From NCBI RefSeq assembly GCF_964275005.1, contig NC_092696.1, positions 26,806,572 through 26,870,571 on the forward strand: a stretch of DNA of 64,000 nt, read 5' to 3'. Positions 1 to 10,508 of the stretch are shown in pieces. The notes under the pieces are model-generated. The model saw only the letters and a program-made list of their open reading frames with translations. It was not told the origin of the DNA and made no database searches. The translations under genes were made by a program, and so were the position numbers. The stretch comes from Diadema setosum. Taxonomy: Eukaryota > Echinodermata > Echinoidea > Diadematoida > Diadematidae. Every line of letters starts with the position of its first letter. The first letter of the stretch is position 1.

Positions 1-197
1 AAGCTAACCCGAGACATAATTATAATTCTGTTTCAAATATAGTGACCGAAACTTTTGATTTTACATGGACAATGTACATTATTATGTAGCTCTGTTAACT
101 CAATGATTAGATATGTAACATCATTCAGTTTGGAACAACATGGTGAAGTTGATTACCTCCGAGTGTATATACAGACAAATATATAACTTCAACGTAA

Positions 198-460
198 GGT
201 AACGTATTTGACTGCTGACAGTTTAATCTTATAAGTAAACCGTTATTTCACTTGGGCTACATGTATTTCGGCTCTGCTCCAAACAAAAAGAACCTTCTAT
301 AAATTGTATAGAAGATCTCATTCCCAACAAGTAGTCAAGTTGCATAGGTGTCAAAAACTTTGTATAATGTATTAATGTATTTCCACATGTTTTGTCATGA
401 AATTTGTTGTTGTTTTTTTTAAGTCACGGAGCAATACTGTAGATAATGGTAACGTATATT
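198..460. repeat. Left cluster of GTAACGTAT motif copies
   Basis: Two copies of a short motif lie here: GGTAACGTATTTGAC at 198-212 and GGTAACGTATATT at about 448-460. The same core recurs six times on the far side of the 858-residue transposase-like gene (4415-4449 and 5326-5710) and was not noticed elsewhere in the window. The placement suggests subterminal transposase-binding sites of the element that carries the gene. The outer end of the element was not identified. Confidence 0.5.
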
Positions 461-685
461 ATAACCGACACAACTCTAGGCTCAAGTAATTAAAACTTCT
501 TTGCATTAACACATACCTGATTCATCATCCACTCAAATATTTCGGTACATTAAAGCTTACACTATATTGACGTATTCTACATGTTCATATTTTTGTACAT
601 TCAGAGAGAGCCAAGTCAAAACAACTAGATTACGGAATCGTAAATATTCTCCTTCCACGTATCAGTTGACAATTAACATTACGTT

Positions 686-1275
686 GCCGCTGTACATAAT
701 GTGGCAAGTATTAAAGGGAAAATCCGGGTCAGAAATTGATATGATTTAAGAAGAAAGAAAAACGAAAAGTACAATCGAGAAACAACAAGTAAGGAAGATA
801 TTATATTTCTAATTTTCACATTTTCAGAAAACATTTCTTGACCAGTCTTATTCTCATGAGCAAGTCGTTGATGTCATCCCCTCATAATTTGTCATTATGT
901 ACATGACATTTTGGAAATTCTTACTTTTTTTTCGGAATACAGGCAAAAACCATACCCTTACATTAAGATATGTCAGATATGCCGCTGTACATAATGTGGC
1001 AAGTATTAAAGGGAAAATCCGGGTCAGAAATTGATATGATTTAAAAAGGAAGAAAAACAAAAAGTACAATCGAGTAACAACAATTAAGGAAGATATTATA
1101 TTTCTAATTTTCACATTTTCAGAAAACATTTCTTGACCAGTCTTATTCTCATGAGCAAGTCGTTGATGTCATCCCCTCATAATTTGTCATTATGTACATG
1201 ACATTTTGGAAATTCTTACTTTTTTTTTTTTTGCAGAATACAGGCAAAAACCATACCCTTATATTAAGATATGTC
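686..1275. repeat. Tandem duplication, period about 295 bp
   Basis: Two nearly identical copies lie head to tail. Copy one begins at 686 and copy two at 981, both with GCCGCTGTACATAATGTGGC, and both run through the same TTGATATGATTTAA, TTTCTAATTTTCACATTTTC and CAGGCAAAAACCATACCCTT stretches. Differences are a few substitutions and poly-T length. No coding capacity is evident. It lies just downstream (3') of the minus-strand transposase-like gene. Confidence 0.9.
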
Positions 1276-1688
1276 AGAATAAATATCATCTCTCATTCAT
1301 TTTGGGTTAATAGAAGGAAAGCTTTACTCTATCATATCTGATATATGAAATTTTGAGGATGTCTGAAAACAAAATGTGTAGAAAATTGTGAGGGGATTAT
1401 ATCATTTACTTGCTCATTTAAACAAAGAAATGTTTTCCTGGAAAAAAAAAATTCAACACATCATTATTTTCCTTTTTCTTAGGCGATTTTTCATAATTCT
1501 TGCATAACTGTAGGGGAAGTGATTCCTTTTCTTCGTAAATTGTTTTCATTCTGGACCGGATTTCCTATTTAAGCAAATTAGTTATTGTACAATGAAAGAA
1601 TACGGATGGATATGGAAAGTGCATTTCCATTATATACTCGTAATGATGTCCAAATGTTTGTCACTTGCAAAATCGAATATTGATCCTT
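1276..1688. other. AT-rich spacer downstream of the transposase-like gene
   Basis: No gene, repeat or structured element is visible here. It is the 3' side of the minus-strand 858-codon frame and may hold its 3' untranslated region. Confidence 0.4.
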
Positions 1689-4265
1689 TTACTTAATTTG
1701 TGCTTCTTGATATTTTTTGGCCAAATCTTCGATTAGTGCGAACTGTTCGACGGTTAACTCAAATGATCTCTCTGACTTTCCGACCCCTGTTGGCTGCGCT
1801 TTTGTGGTGAGTATATCATCGAATGGAATCCAGATGATATCTGCCGGATGTGGCCACTTAAAGGTTGAGCCCTTCTTTGTAGTCACGCGGGTCATGAATG
1901 TTATCTTGGCATCACGATCATCGAGATCCACTTCCAAGACTTTTCCCAAGTACCAGTGACCCGAGTATACGGCAGCCACATACTCATCAACAGCTGGTAG
2001 AACTGGTGTATGATTATCCTCCATGGCCTCAACTGTCTTCACGGCATCAACTGTGTCCATGGCCTCAACTGTCTCCACGGCATCAACTGTCTCCACGGCC
2101 TCAACGGTCTTCACTCTCTCAACTGTCTCCACGGCCTTCACAGCATCAACGGCTTCTACGACATCAGCATCACTGGGTTTTGCTCGTTTGGGCTTTAGTG
2201 TTCGAATCATCCATCCGTCACACCTATCTTGTCCCTTTAGGCAGTTCTCACAGTAGCAAGAAGTTTGTCTCACAAGCATCTTCGTTTGACTTGTTGGATG
2301 CACAGAATGGATTTTCATTGTTCCAGGAATAGGTTGGCAATCCATGGAAGAGAGCTGCTCCGCCGCTCTGTCGTAGTCTTCTTTTGAGTACATAACGTAC
2401 GCGATTTCTTTCTCATGAGAAGACGCCCACGCAAAGAAATCAGTGGCATCTTGTATGACAGCCTTGCCTTGTTTCACCGCATCAGACGCTTGTCTTTTTG
2501 CAGTCCCGCCAATGCCATCACAAACGCTTTTTCCGTGACCACACTCGAAGTAGTCCCAGCTCGCTTCTACATCGAATAAGTCGTTGTGTTGGCAGAGGGT
2601 GCTGAAGATGAAGCGATTGCGATATTGAGAGGATGGACTATCGGTCCAGTAGTGGATCTTTCGCAAATTAGGAATGTGCGTCTTGAGGATTGGGACAAGT
2701 TTATTGAGAATCGCCATCACCGCCTTGGAATTGTGATCACCTAGATCCGAAACAAACACAAAGCTTTTGTGTTGCAGTTTCCCATCTTCATCTCTGTAGT
2801 ATGTCACAGTTGGATGTAGTGTCGTGCTAGTTGAATTCCAGTAAGCGCTCTGTATCTCTCGGGCACTCTGACACACGAAATTCTCCGCAAAGTCCATTTG
2901 GACTATTGCTTCGTTTTGTGGCAACCTACCCTTTAGCTCGAGAATGGCCTTGTATTGGGCTCGCACCCTGCCAACGTGCTCAAGAAATGAAATGTACTCA
3001 TTTTGCATTAGTGTGATGAAATCAGCACGGCTTTTCTTTACGTTGTCGATTCGCATTTTCTTTATTCCATTGACTTCAACCTTCAGCCATGCCTCAAACT
3101 CTACCTCTTCAGTATCTACTTGCGAGAGAAGGTGTTTCATTTCATCAGCGTTGACCGTCTTGGCAGCCGTCTCAGGATTCAACGAAATGTCTATACCCAA
3201 ACTACGCAAGGCCTTGAGTTTAAAAGCCATGTTCTGATGGCTAGTGCACAGACACGTCGCTCTGGAAAGAAGAGATGTAAGCTTAACATGTGACGGTCTG
3301 AGCTTACAGAACTTTGAAAAAGAAACTCGAAAATCGGGATTGTCGGAACAAAACTTTGCATGCGTATTTTGGAGGTAATCGGTAAGTACCCGATTCTGAA
3401 GCTTCTGAGATCCGGACTTGGTTGCATCTCGCTTCCCTGGCATGCAGCGACTTACATCGTCTCTTTCGTAGAAAGAAATGACCCTGTTCTGAAGCTCAGT
3501 TATCTGTCTTGATCGCAGCTGATTCTTGACGTGGGCTCTTCGGGCGATTCCAGTTTGCCGGTTCATGAGTCTAGCACATTTGTATTTTTTGATAATCTTA
3601 CCGGATATTGTTCCCTTCAAACTCTTTTTCTGTTGGGCAGAACCATGTTTACGCTTCACTGATATCAGATGCGTCATGACATTGGCGAAGAGCAACTTCT
3701 TATGCACTGATGGTGGCAAATCCTGTTGATCGAGACCTGCTTCTTGTAGTTCAGCCGACGTCTTACTTTTGGGGGTCATATCTGCTAACAAACGACGGGG
3801 AGATGATCTCTTGCGCTTCTTATCTTGCCTCTGGATTCGTTTCTGTATTTTTTTCACTTCTTTATTTAGCTTTTTGTTTTTTGTTTCTAGTTCTTTGATC
3901 TTTCTGTTGGCGCTTCTCAGAGCTTTTGACCTCTTTCTTGTCGTGTTTCTTTTCGGGAACGAAAACTGAACTAAGAGTGGCGAAGTACTAGATGAACGCG
4001 AATTTCGTCTGTCGGCAAGAACGGTGGTTTTCGAAGACGAAGATGCCCCATTTCCCGGGTGTTCATTATCCTTTTTCTTCTGCCTGAATTTGCGTTGGTA
4101 CATGCGATTTTTCTTCCTGTTTTTTTCCAGAGTCGACGTGTCTTGATCTGAAACAGGAACGCGATAATGCATTTGTCTTTTCCGCTCCTTCGCTAGAAAC
4201 GTGGGGTCACCCTTTTTCTTTCTCTCTCTGTAGGCCTTCTGTATCTCAGCACGCGTTTTACCCAT
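1689..4265 (-). CDS. Transposase-like protein with RNase H-type acidic motifs (858 aa)
   Basis: This is an uninterrupted 858-codon frame, the longest in the window. Residues 1-66 are highly basic with two R/K-rich stretches, and 112-155 form a charged coiled coil. A Cys/His patch (CLC at 338-340, H343) follows. The core carries acidic residues spaced like an RNase H-fold DDE/D transposase: D458 in QMDFAENF, D542 in YWTDSPSSQYRN, and E574 or D583 in FECGHGKSVCDGIGG. Residues 670-692 hold a second Cys cluster (CYCENC, RCDGW). After an acidic repeat (702-749), the C-terminus has a Tudor/chromo-like stretch (WYLGKVLEVD, FKWPHPADIIWIP). Similar proteins are multicopy in many marine invertebrates, as far as I recall. 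No introns are needed. An intact frame and flanking iterated motifs suggest a recently active DNA transposon; a domesticated host gene is the alternative. The catalytic triad is inferred. Confidence 0.75.
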   Translation of the reverse strand: MGKTRAEIQKAYRERKKKGDPTFLAKERKRQMHYRVPVSDQDTSTLEKNRKKNRMYQRKFRQKKKDNEHPGNGASSSSKTTVLADRRNSRSSSTSPLLVQFSFPKRNTTRKRSKALRSANRKIKELETKNKKLNKEVKKIQKRIQRQDKKRKRSSPRRLLADMTPKSKTSAELQEAGLDQQDLPPSVHKKLLFANVMTHLISVKRKHGSAQQKKSLKGTISGKIIKKYKCARLMNRQTGIARRAHVKNQLRSRQITELQNRVISFYERDDVSRCMPGKRDATKSGSQKLQNRVLTDYLQNTHAKFCSDNPDFRVSFSKFCKLRPSHVKLTSLLSRATCLCTSHQNMAFKLKALRSLGIDISLNPETAAKTVNADEMKHLLSQVDTEEVEFEAWLKVEVNGIKKMRIDNVKKSRADFITLMQNEYISFLEHVGRVRAQYKAILELKGRLPQNEAIVQMDFAENFVCQSAREIQSAYWNSTSTTLHPTVTYYRDEDGKLQHKSFVFVSDLGDHNSKAVMAILNKLVPILKTHIPNLRKIHYWTDSPSSQYRNRFIFSTLCQHNDLFDVEASWDYFECGHGKSVCDGIGGTAKRQASDAVKQGKAVIQDATDFFAWASSHEKEIAYVMYSKEDYDRAAEQLSSMDCQPIPGTMKIHSVHPTSQTKMLVRQTSCYCENCLKGQDRCDGWMIRTLKPKRAKPSDADVVEAVDAVKAVETVERVKTVEAVETVDAVETVEAMDTVDAVKTVEAMEDNHTPVLPAVDEYVAAVYSGHWYLGKVLEVDLDDRDAKITFMTRVTTKKGSTFKWPHPADIIWIPFDDILTTKAQPTGVGKSERSFELTVEQFALIEDLAKKYQEAQIK
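2019..2162 (-). repeat. In-frame minisatellite coding VEAV/VETV repeats
   Basis: A short tandem repeat inside the transposase-like frame encodes residues 702-749, a run of V-E-A/T-V and V-D-A-V units. The plus-strand text shows the same CTCAACTGTCTCCACGGC block repeated. Unit lengths are multiples of three, so the frame is kept. It probably forms a flexible acidic linker between the Cys-rich region and the C-terminal domain. Confidence 0.85.
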
Positions 4266-4414
4266 GTCTTTTTCTTTCTGAAATACACGAGAGACAGAGA
4301 GAGAGGGAAAATATCAGCATTGGGGTTTTATATGTACACTATTTGATGATAAATAACATATAAGTATAATATATATAGTCGTCGTGTACGCAAGAACAGG
4401 ACATTATCATCCAG

Positions 4415-4449
4415 TAAGATACGTTACCAGTCGGGTAAGATACGTTACC
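4415..4449. repeat. Paired TAAGATACGTTACC motifs
   Basis: Two exact copies of TAAGATACGTTACC lie at 4415-4428 and 4436-4449, about 150 bp upstream of the start codon of the minus-strand transposase-like gene. They are the reverse complement of the GGTAACGTATCTTA form found at 5507 and 5697. They may be transposase-binding or promoter-proximal sites. Confidence 0.6.
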
Positions 4450-4488
4450 GTGCCTATGCTGGGTAACATTCTAATTAATGTAGGATGG

Positions 4489-4952
4489 GGGACCTATTCC
4501 CGGACACTTAAGAAACATCAAGTTTCATGAGAAAAATTAACAAAATAGAACACTTGTAATTTTTGAAAATATGATGAGTTTATCAAGAAAATGCCTCTCT
4601 TTCAAAACTATCCAGCTCGTTACCAAGAGCTATCTTGGTAAAATTAAGTATTTCAGAAAATACAAAGGCGAATTCAAAACACTGATCTTCGATTTTATTC
4701 AACAATCACACGCGCGCGTGCATTGTCTATGGGACAGTTGAAAACAAGATCGTTTCTCTTTGAAAACGAAATGGGTTACAAAAAAGCCGGTAAAACTGTA
4801 AAAATTGTCATTATTTTCTTAGATTTTAGACTGCATTTGATGAAAAAGCTTCCCTTTAATGGTTTACGTGTTTAAATACAACATTATCATGGCGCAAAAG
4901 TTTGTTTTGATGTGCCAAATTTCGTATTCTATTTTGTCCGGGATTAGGGCCC
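4489..4952. mobile_element. Candidate TIR element, about 460 bp
   Basis: The ends are imperfect terminal inverted repeats, GGGACCTATTCCCGGACA at 4489-4506 and its reverse complement at 4935-4952, matching at 16 of 18 positions. The interior has no reading frame. No clean target duplication is visible, so the boundaries are provisional. It lies within the presumed upstream end of the transposase-like element. Confidence 0.45.
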
Positions 4953-5325
4953 ATCCGGAATGAGGGACTTCACCATACATGCGAGCTATCACACACACGA
5001 AACAATAGCATGCAACGCGTTTGATGCCTTTAAGCCGTATAACTGTTCCACCAACATTAAATAACTTTAAAATGTGTCATAGTGGTCAAATAGATAAACG
5101 AACTACATTCTGCTAATATTCAGAAATGAAAATTCTTACCAACCACGTAGCTCGGACGAATAACAAACGACGAGAAGCCTTACATCTCCCCCAGACTCAC
5201 GGCACTAAACGTAATGCAACATCACGCTCAAAGTGGCCGCCATGCTTTGAAGAGCGGAGAACCGCGTGCAGAATTAGAGAATGCGCGCGAAAAGCGCGTT
5301 GCGCATAGTTGATGCGCTTTATGCG

Positions 5326-5710
5326 GTAACGTATTTGACGGTAACGTATTTGACGGCCTTAAGGGTCAACCTTGTGTTTTCACGAAATAACAACCTTTTC
5401 TTTCGTAACTCCCATGTATGACTAATAGCAATGTAGAGTGCTTTAAAGCAAAACACATTATAACTTTGTCAACAAAGTATTTTTTCTGTAATAGAACAAA
5501 GTTTCAGTAACGTATCTTATTTTAGCTAATCGTAACACGCACAATTGCAAACTTTATGTCTGAATATTTTTGTTATTATAGAGTTTCAGTATACACTATT
5601 TGTGTTTATATAATCTTGAAATAGACTTCATTCACTACACCGAAATAGAGATCACTGCTTTATGGTCTTCATATTTTTTAGGGCGTCATACAAAAAGTAA
5701 CGTATCTTAT
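5326..5710. repeat. Right cluster of GTAACGTAT motif copies
   Basis: Four copies occur here: GGTAACGTATTTGACG at 5325-5340 and again directly abutting at 5340-5355, then GTAACGTATCTTAT at 5507-5520 and 5697-5710. The last two share CTTAT with the inverted pair at 4415-4449. Together with the left copies they flank the transposase-like gene on both sides. Confidence 0.6.
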
Positions 5711-6414
5711 GTAGATTTGGAGACACCTTCGCTAAGATCGCAGAAAAAAATATACAAATCTTTTTTCGCTTAGCATTATGCTTTTTTGTTTAGGCACCGA
5801 AGGCACTATAAATTAGTGAACAAAACATAAAGTTCTGATATTACGGTAAAGAGCGGGAGCGTGAAATATAATCACACAGTTCGCTGGAGACATGGGTAAA
5901 ATCAACATATATATATTTCATGCTGTCGTATATAATTCTTTCATGAGGTGCTGTGACCTCAGTTGATTTTAATTTTACTCATTATATTCTCTAGTATAAA
6001 TAAAAAAAAAAAATTGGTTTCCTGATGAAAAAAATCGTGGTCTATGGCCCAGAGAACGTTGGAGACACAAAAATGCCCTTTGGCGCCCCTTTTCGGAGAA
6101 TGGCCCATAACCTGTGTTACTCAGACTAACCACTGAATACTTCCCGTATTTCGTGAATAAGGTCATGTTGTGCGCATGCGCTAAATCCACCACTGAATAT
6201 TTTCCGTATTCCGTGATATGATGTCATGATAATGATCAGCTAGCTGGCTGCACACGTATGTATGCGCACATAATTAGCTCGCGAGACGTAAGTCAACATG
6301 GCTGACAGCCGGCGATTTCAACATCATTCATGAGAGAGGAAATCAGCGAGAAGAAGGTTAGCCTGTGTAACTTTACCAATGAGATTACACTACAGAATTC
6401 ATGTAGATCTACAC
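5711..6414. other. Non-coding spacer with a short imperfect duplication
   Basis: No gene is supported. CCACTGAATAxTTxCCGTATT occurs twice (about 6130 and 6191), each followed by a GTGATA/GTGAATA motif, which is a small local duplication. An ATG at 6298 opens a gene-like frame (MADSRRFQHH) but it stops after 11 codons. Confidence 0.35.
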
Positions 6415-6930
6415 TTAACTCTTTATGTGCCATGGTGGAAACCCCCTGTGTGCCACATTATTCTGATTCAAGACACAAAAGTAGTCATTCCTTGAGAAAG
6501 AATTCTATTTTTACAATCTATATAACTTCTACAAATTTCTGTTAAGCTGAACGTAGTGGTGAGAAAATTTGAAGAGGAATGGCAAGCTTTGCTTTTATAT
6601 AAATTGAATGACAAATCTATTTCTATTGTTTTCTTTTGAATGACCAGTTGCTATATTACTGTAAAGGCATGGCTTTTGCACATGAAACTAGTGACAGAAA
6701 CTTAGAATTTACATGCAAATCTAGTTGGGGACATCGCTTGATAGTCAATCACCACACAGAATGCAAGCTGTATGTAAAAGGAACAAAAGCGCGAGAAAAG
6801 CTTTCATTGTACCGCGGGATTAGGCGATTTATCGATCGGTTTAAGCAGATTTGTGTGTTTGAGCAGAATATGCGAAGTTGGCACGCCGTTGACTGAGTGG
6901 GACGTGCGAACGTGGCGCATAAAGAGTTAA
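6415..6930. mobile_element. TIR element, 516 bp, possible TTAA target
   Basis: The ends are TTAACTCTTTATGTGCCA at 6415-6432 and its reverse complement at 6913-6930, matching at 17 of 18 positions. TTAA at both extremities fits a TTAA target duplication as in piggyBac or Kolobok relatives, but a superfamily cannot be assigned from the ends alone. An 86-codon open frame inside (6636-6896) has no recognisable motif and is probably fortuitous. Confidence 0.6.
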
Positions 6931-7205
6931 AAAGATAAAATCGTTACCCCCTCCTTGTTATGAAATACAGGAAATATCTATGGTCTGGTGCCATATTCCA
7001 TTCGGCCTCCTGCCTCATGGAATATGGCACCAGACTGTAGACATTTGCCCATATTCCGTGAACAAGCAGGGGGTAACTAATAACATCTCCTTTGGGCACG
7101 CATAGTCTACATTCAAGGTAGCGGAGGCCTTATATCCATGGACTACCCCTGACTGGGCTTGCTACCTGTACAATTTTATCAACAGTTTGATCAATAATAC
7201 TTGTA

Positions 7206-7420
7206 GTCACTTTAATAAGTTATGACCCTCTATTATCGTACAAACGTAAAATCATTTGTGACATCACAGGACAGTATTTATTTTTTTTTACATTTCTTCC
7301 CTTTTGGATCAACATTATCATCCTCTATTACCATATGAACATATTCAAATGTATTAACAATCCTTTGTGACATATCGCAGGACAGTATTTTTTTCTAACC
7401 CTTCTTCCCTTTTGAAGTTA
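7206..7420. repeat. Tandem duplication, period about 110 bp
   Basis: Two diverged copies share CCTCTATTA, TTTGTGACAT, CAGGACAGTATTT and CTTCCCTTTTG in the same order. The second copy ends about 70 bp upstream of the splice acceptor at 7488, so the duplication lies in the intron before the first recognised exon of the plus-strand gene. Confidence 0.7.
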
Positions 7421-7488
7421 AGACGTACATGTACATTTTCTTACATTCAATTTTGATTCCTTCTGTTTTTGAATGGGTTGTCATTCAG

Positions 7489-7629
7489 GAATTTGTCTTC
7501 CACCAAGAAATCGAGTCTGAGCATGCTCGTGAAGTCACAGGTTATCACTATGACAACACCCATGGATTTGCTCTGGCGGACCACATCAGTGTCACTGATG
7601 TCGATGCTACTTTTGAAGTTCAAGTTCGG
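7489..7629 (+). CDS. Exon (first recognised) of EPTP-like repeat gene, plus strand
   Basis: This 141-bp exon encodes 47 residues in phase 0 at both ends. The acceptor is GTCATTCAG at 7480-7488 and the donor is GTGAGT at 7630. The peptide begins EFVFHQEIESEH, runs through GYHYDNTHGFALADHISV and ends FEVQVR. It joins in frame to the exon at 9587. Earlier exons must exist because the exon starts inside a codon-complete junction without an ATG; they were not found between 1 and 7489. The high G+C and lack of stops against an AT-rich background support coding. Taken alone, the peptide is not recognised. Confidence 0.7.
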
Positions 7630-8274
7630 GTGAGTACTGCAGCCAATGATTTGTCTAACTTGGATGTAATGATAGCTTGTATCATTTTAAATTGCCTGAA
7701 GCTATAGCAAGTCTAAAAAATGACTTTTTTTTAGGTTTTTTTGATATAATGTTAAACAATCATTGCTATTTCTTTGAGATGTGCATAGAATAAATTAACC
7801 TCTTTATTTATATGTACCTTTGTCAGTGATATGCATGTAGTCTATTTCAGTTGAAGAATTCTTCAAGGCTACTTTACCTCTTATTTTATCATTGATCGTT
7901 AAATTGGCAACACATGGAAAAATCAAATTCCCATTTCCGTCTTAAAATATCATGTTTTCTTGAAAATTTCTTTCAGACTTTGCACATTTATTAATAGCTT
8001 TTGCTAACTCCTTTATGATCTGATTGACAGGTTGCCCTCCAACAATATATGTCAATGTAGGGCAATTTGTCAGTCGGTCGAAATAAAAACAACTTGATGG
8101 AAGGATTTCATCTTTCTGGCCTGCCTCGAGTATGAAATGCATTGATGATGCACTGTAATCAGAGTTGCCAGTTTACAGATGGTAAACTGCTGATTCTACA
8201 AAATTCCTCAAAGATTTGATGGGTTATTCATATGCACCTCCCCCACCCATAGCCAAGAAAGATTCTGATCGAGG

Positions 8275-9053
8275 TTTAACCCTATTCTAACTGGGCTATT
8301 TGAGACCAAGTTTTTACTGAGGGGGGGTCAATTTGACCCCCCCTTCAGATCTCGGCCGCCGATCGCACGATCGCCGCGAAATTTTGCCTGAAGATAGGGC
8401 TGGATGTCAACTACAAGATTACATGGTCATACAATAGAAAAATATTGCCTTTCTATTTTTAATAAATTAATTATGCAAATTTGTGCATGAAATCATATTT
8501 TCACCTATAACTCCATTAAAAAGACTGGAGGATTGCTAAATTTTTGTGTCAGAATTCCTCAAGACACATCAAACAATTTTTGTGTAAAAAAATAGCACAA
8601 TCAAAATCAATTTCTTTTGTTTTCTATTGTTTTGTTAATTTCTTATGTATTTTATTGTTTTTTCGACCTTTTGTTTTCTATTGTTTTTTTGCCAAAATTT
8701 GTTGCAGGCACTTTTTCAGGCTTATCTACACTAGAATTGATTATTTTCAATGGATAAAAGTTGAAATAATCTTATTTATATCAATTTAACCAAAAAACAC
8801 AATTTGCATTGGATTTGCACACGATATCATGAATTTGAGCTGTTTTGGGGTTGACATGCATATGCAAAACATTACGTAACTTCAGAACGGTGTACCCGGA
8901 CGTCGCAAATTTGGTCTCAAAATATGCGGGAGACTTCAATGAAAAAAGTCGTGAAACGACGTGGCAAAATCTTTGCGCGTTGCGAAATCGTGGCGCGAAA
9001 CGTTGAGGGGGGGTCAATTTGACCCCCCCCCCCCCAGTTAGAATAGGGTTAAA
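8275..9053. mobile_element. TIR element A with G/C-run ends, 779 bp, in intron
   Basis: Perfect 21-bp inverted repeats bound it: TTTAACCCTATTCTAAC then TGGG at 8275-8295, and the complement at 9033-9053. If TTAA is the target duplication, the element proper begins CCCTATTCTAACTGGG. Just inside each end is a G-run, TCAATTTGA and a C-run that can fold on itself. The interior (GATCTCGGCC, GCGATCGC-like, AAATTTTGC, TTAATTATGCAAAT) matches the element at 10509, so the two are one family. No transposase is present. Confidence 0.8.
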
Positions 9054-9054
9054 T

Positions 9055-9265
9055 GGGATAGCTAGTACCTGATCAGTGGGAATCAGTGGGAATGCTGGCG
9101 GATGATTGTTCCACTCCTTGTGGATTCATTTAAGAGTACATTATATATCTATTGTGTGAAAATTATTTGCTTCAGAATGGTCTCATATTCAAGTAATGTG
9201 CAGTTCAATGTTTTCAGGTTAGCATGCCTGTACAGTGTTGGGGTGATCATTAACAGCCCGTTTAC
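9055..9265 (+). mobile_element. Half copy of the foldback repeat found at 15815
   Basis: This stretch (GATCAGTGGGAATCAGTGGG, TAGATATATAATG-like on the complement, GGTTAGCATGCCTGTACAGT) matches the right arm of the palindromic element at 15815-16105 in inverted orientation. It begins immediately after the end of TIR element A, so one element probably inserted at the edge of the other. Confidence 0.7.
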
Positions 9266-9448
9266 GCGGAGTTCTGACAATGAGTCCTCTTAAACTTACC
9301 TTTTCCTCGTTAAATTGAGCATAATACTTACATGCATCTTTCAAGCAGAAGAAATCTAGTACCATCCATCTTCTGATCACCCATGCTCTTGATTGATCAT
9401 CAAACCAGTACCAGATGCACACGAAACCGTGACAATAGAGATTTTAGC

Positions 9449-9540
9449 TTAACCCGTTGAGGACGAGTCCGGAGTATACTTGGCAGGTGTTTATGGTAAA
9501 TGTGTGTTGCAGCAAAATCAATTCATCCTCAATGAGTTAA
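9449..9540. mobile_element. 92-bp mini-element, copy 1
   Basis: It begins TTAACCCGTTGAGGACGAGT and ends CATCCTCAATGAGTTAA, which are imperfect inverted ends. The body (GCAGGTGTTTATGG, TGTGTTGCAGCAAAATCA) matches copies at 32281 and 34016 in the other host gene. It ends 46 bp upstream of the splice acceptor at 9586. Confidence 0.75.
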
Positions 9541-9586
9541 AGATGAATTTTTCTGTGTGTGCTTTGTTTATTTTGCCAATTTGCAG

Positions 9587-9740
9587 GTGTTTACGTGGAA
9601 TGCAGTGGATGAAACCTTTCACCTTACCTTCACTGTACCTGTGGTCCAACCAGGAGACGTGGACATCTTCTCGGAGGGGAACTTCCTCTACTTGTGTGTG
9701 GTTCAGGAGTATCACTCAGTGGACTTCTTTCGCCTTGAGG
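9587..9740 (+). CDS. Exon of EPTP-like repeat gene, plus strand
   Basis: This 154-bp exon starts in phase 0 after TTTGCAG (acceptor ends 9586) and ends in phase 1 before GTAACA at 9741. It encodes VFTWNAVDETFHLTFTVP, then GDVDIFSEGNFLYLCVVQ and SVDFFRLE. The pattern of aromatic-W-N, a V-P turn, D-V-x-x-F, then Y-L-x-V-V-Q resembles EPTP/EAR beta-propeller repeats of LGI-type and related extracellular proteins. That is my inference from the pattern and not a search result. The next exon at 11448 begins in phase 1 and restores a Gly codon, so no intermediate exon is needed. Confidence 0.75.
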
Positions 9741-10508
9741 GTAACAACTTAATGCACTCCATTAAATCAGTGAAGGGTTTGATAGCAAAACGGGTTAACT
9801 CCGTTCTTGGTGATTAAAGATATTTGCTGAAAATCGAGAAAATGATAAGAAAATATGGGATATTTTTATTGTATTTACAGGAATATTACTTGTTATGTTA
9901 TAAGCGAGTTATCAATGGGAAGCTTTTATTTTGCTCTATTTGATGATTGACTTACTTTAAAATGTTTGAAAATGGCACATAATGTGTTTTGTGATCAAAC
10001 CTTATGTAAAATCTTTAAAAATGGGAGATAACCTGATTTGCGAGGAAACTCTCCAAAGCTATGTCTGTGCTATCGAAGGATACCATTTGGTAAGGAATTT
10101 ATTATTACTACATGTGTCTGATGGGTACCTGACTCAAAAAACATGTATCACAACTATTATCATCTAAAAAGCATATTTTACAATGTCCGCAGAAGGACAA
10201 CGAGGGTGCAATCTTTTTCTGGGTTGATACTGTGAGGACTGATACCTCACTCAGTGCAATCGCTGTAAAGTATGACAATATGGTGCTATCTCCTGCACAT
10301 AGCCAGTCGCCTTGCAGGCGTATGTGTATGAATAATGATATACCTACTAGTCTATACCTGCTGAAACAAGTGCTCTACAGTTCTCAATGCAGTGGACATG
10401 ATAATGTAGTTTAGAAGCAATAAAAGCTTTGACATACATGTATCATAAAAATGGCGGACAGCACTCAGTTGTGCACGTATCCAATGTCTCATTGTTCTCA
10501 ACCATCAC

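Noticed and set aside
1898..2332. Plus-strand open frames over the VEAV repeat
   Set aside because: They arise because the minus-strand coded minisatellite lacks stops in several frames.
6636..6896. 86-codon plus-strand open frame
   Set aside because: It lies wholly inside a TIR element and shows no motif.
10193..10264. Possible extra exon (KDNEGAIFFWVDTV...) with CAG acceptor and GTAAAG donor
   Set aside because: Its phase (0-0) fits neither the phase 1 end of the exon at 9740 nor the phase 1 start at 11448, and those two join perfectly without it.
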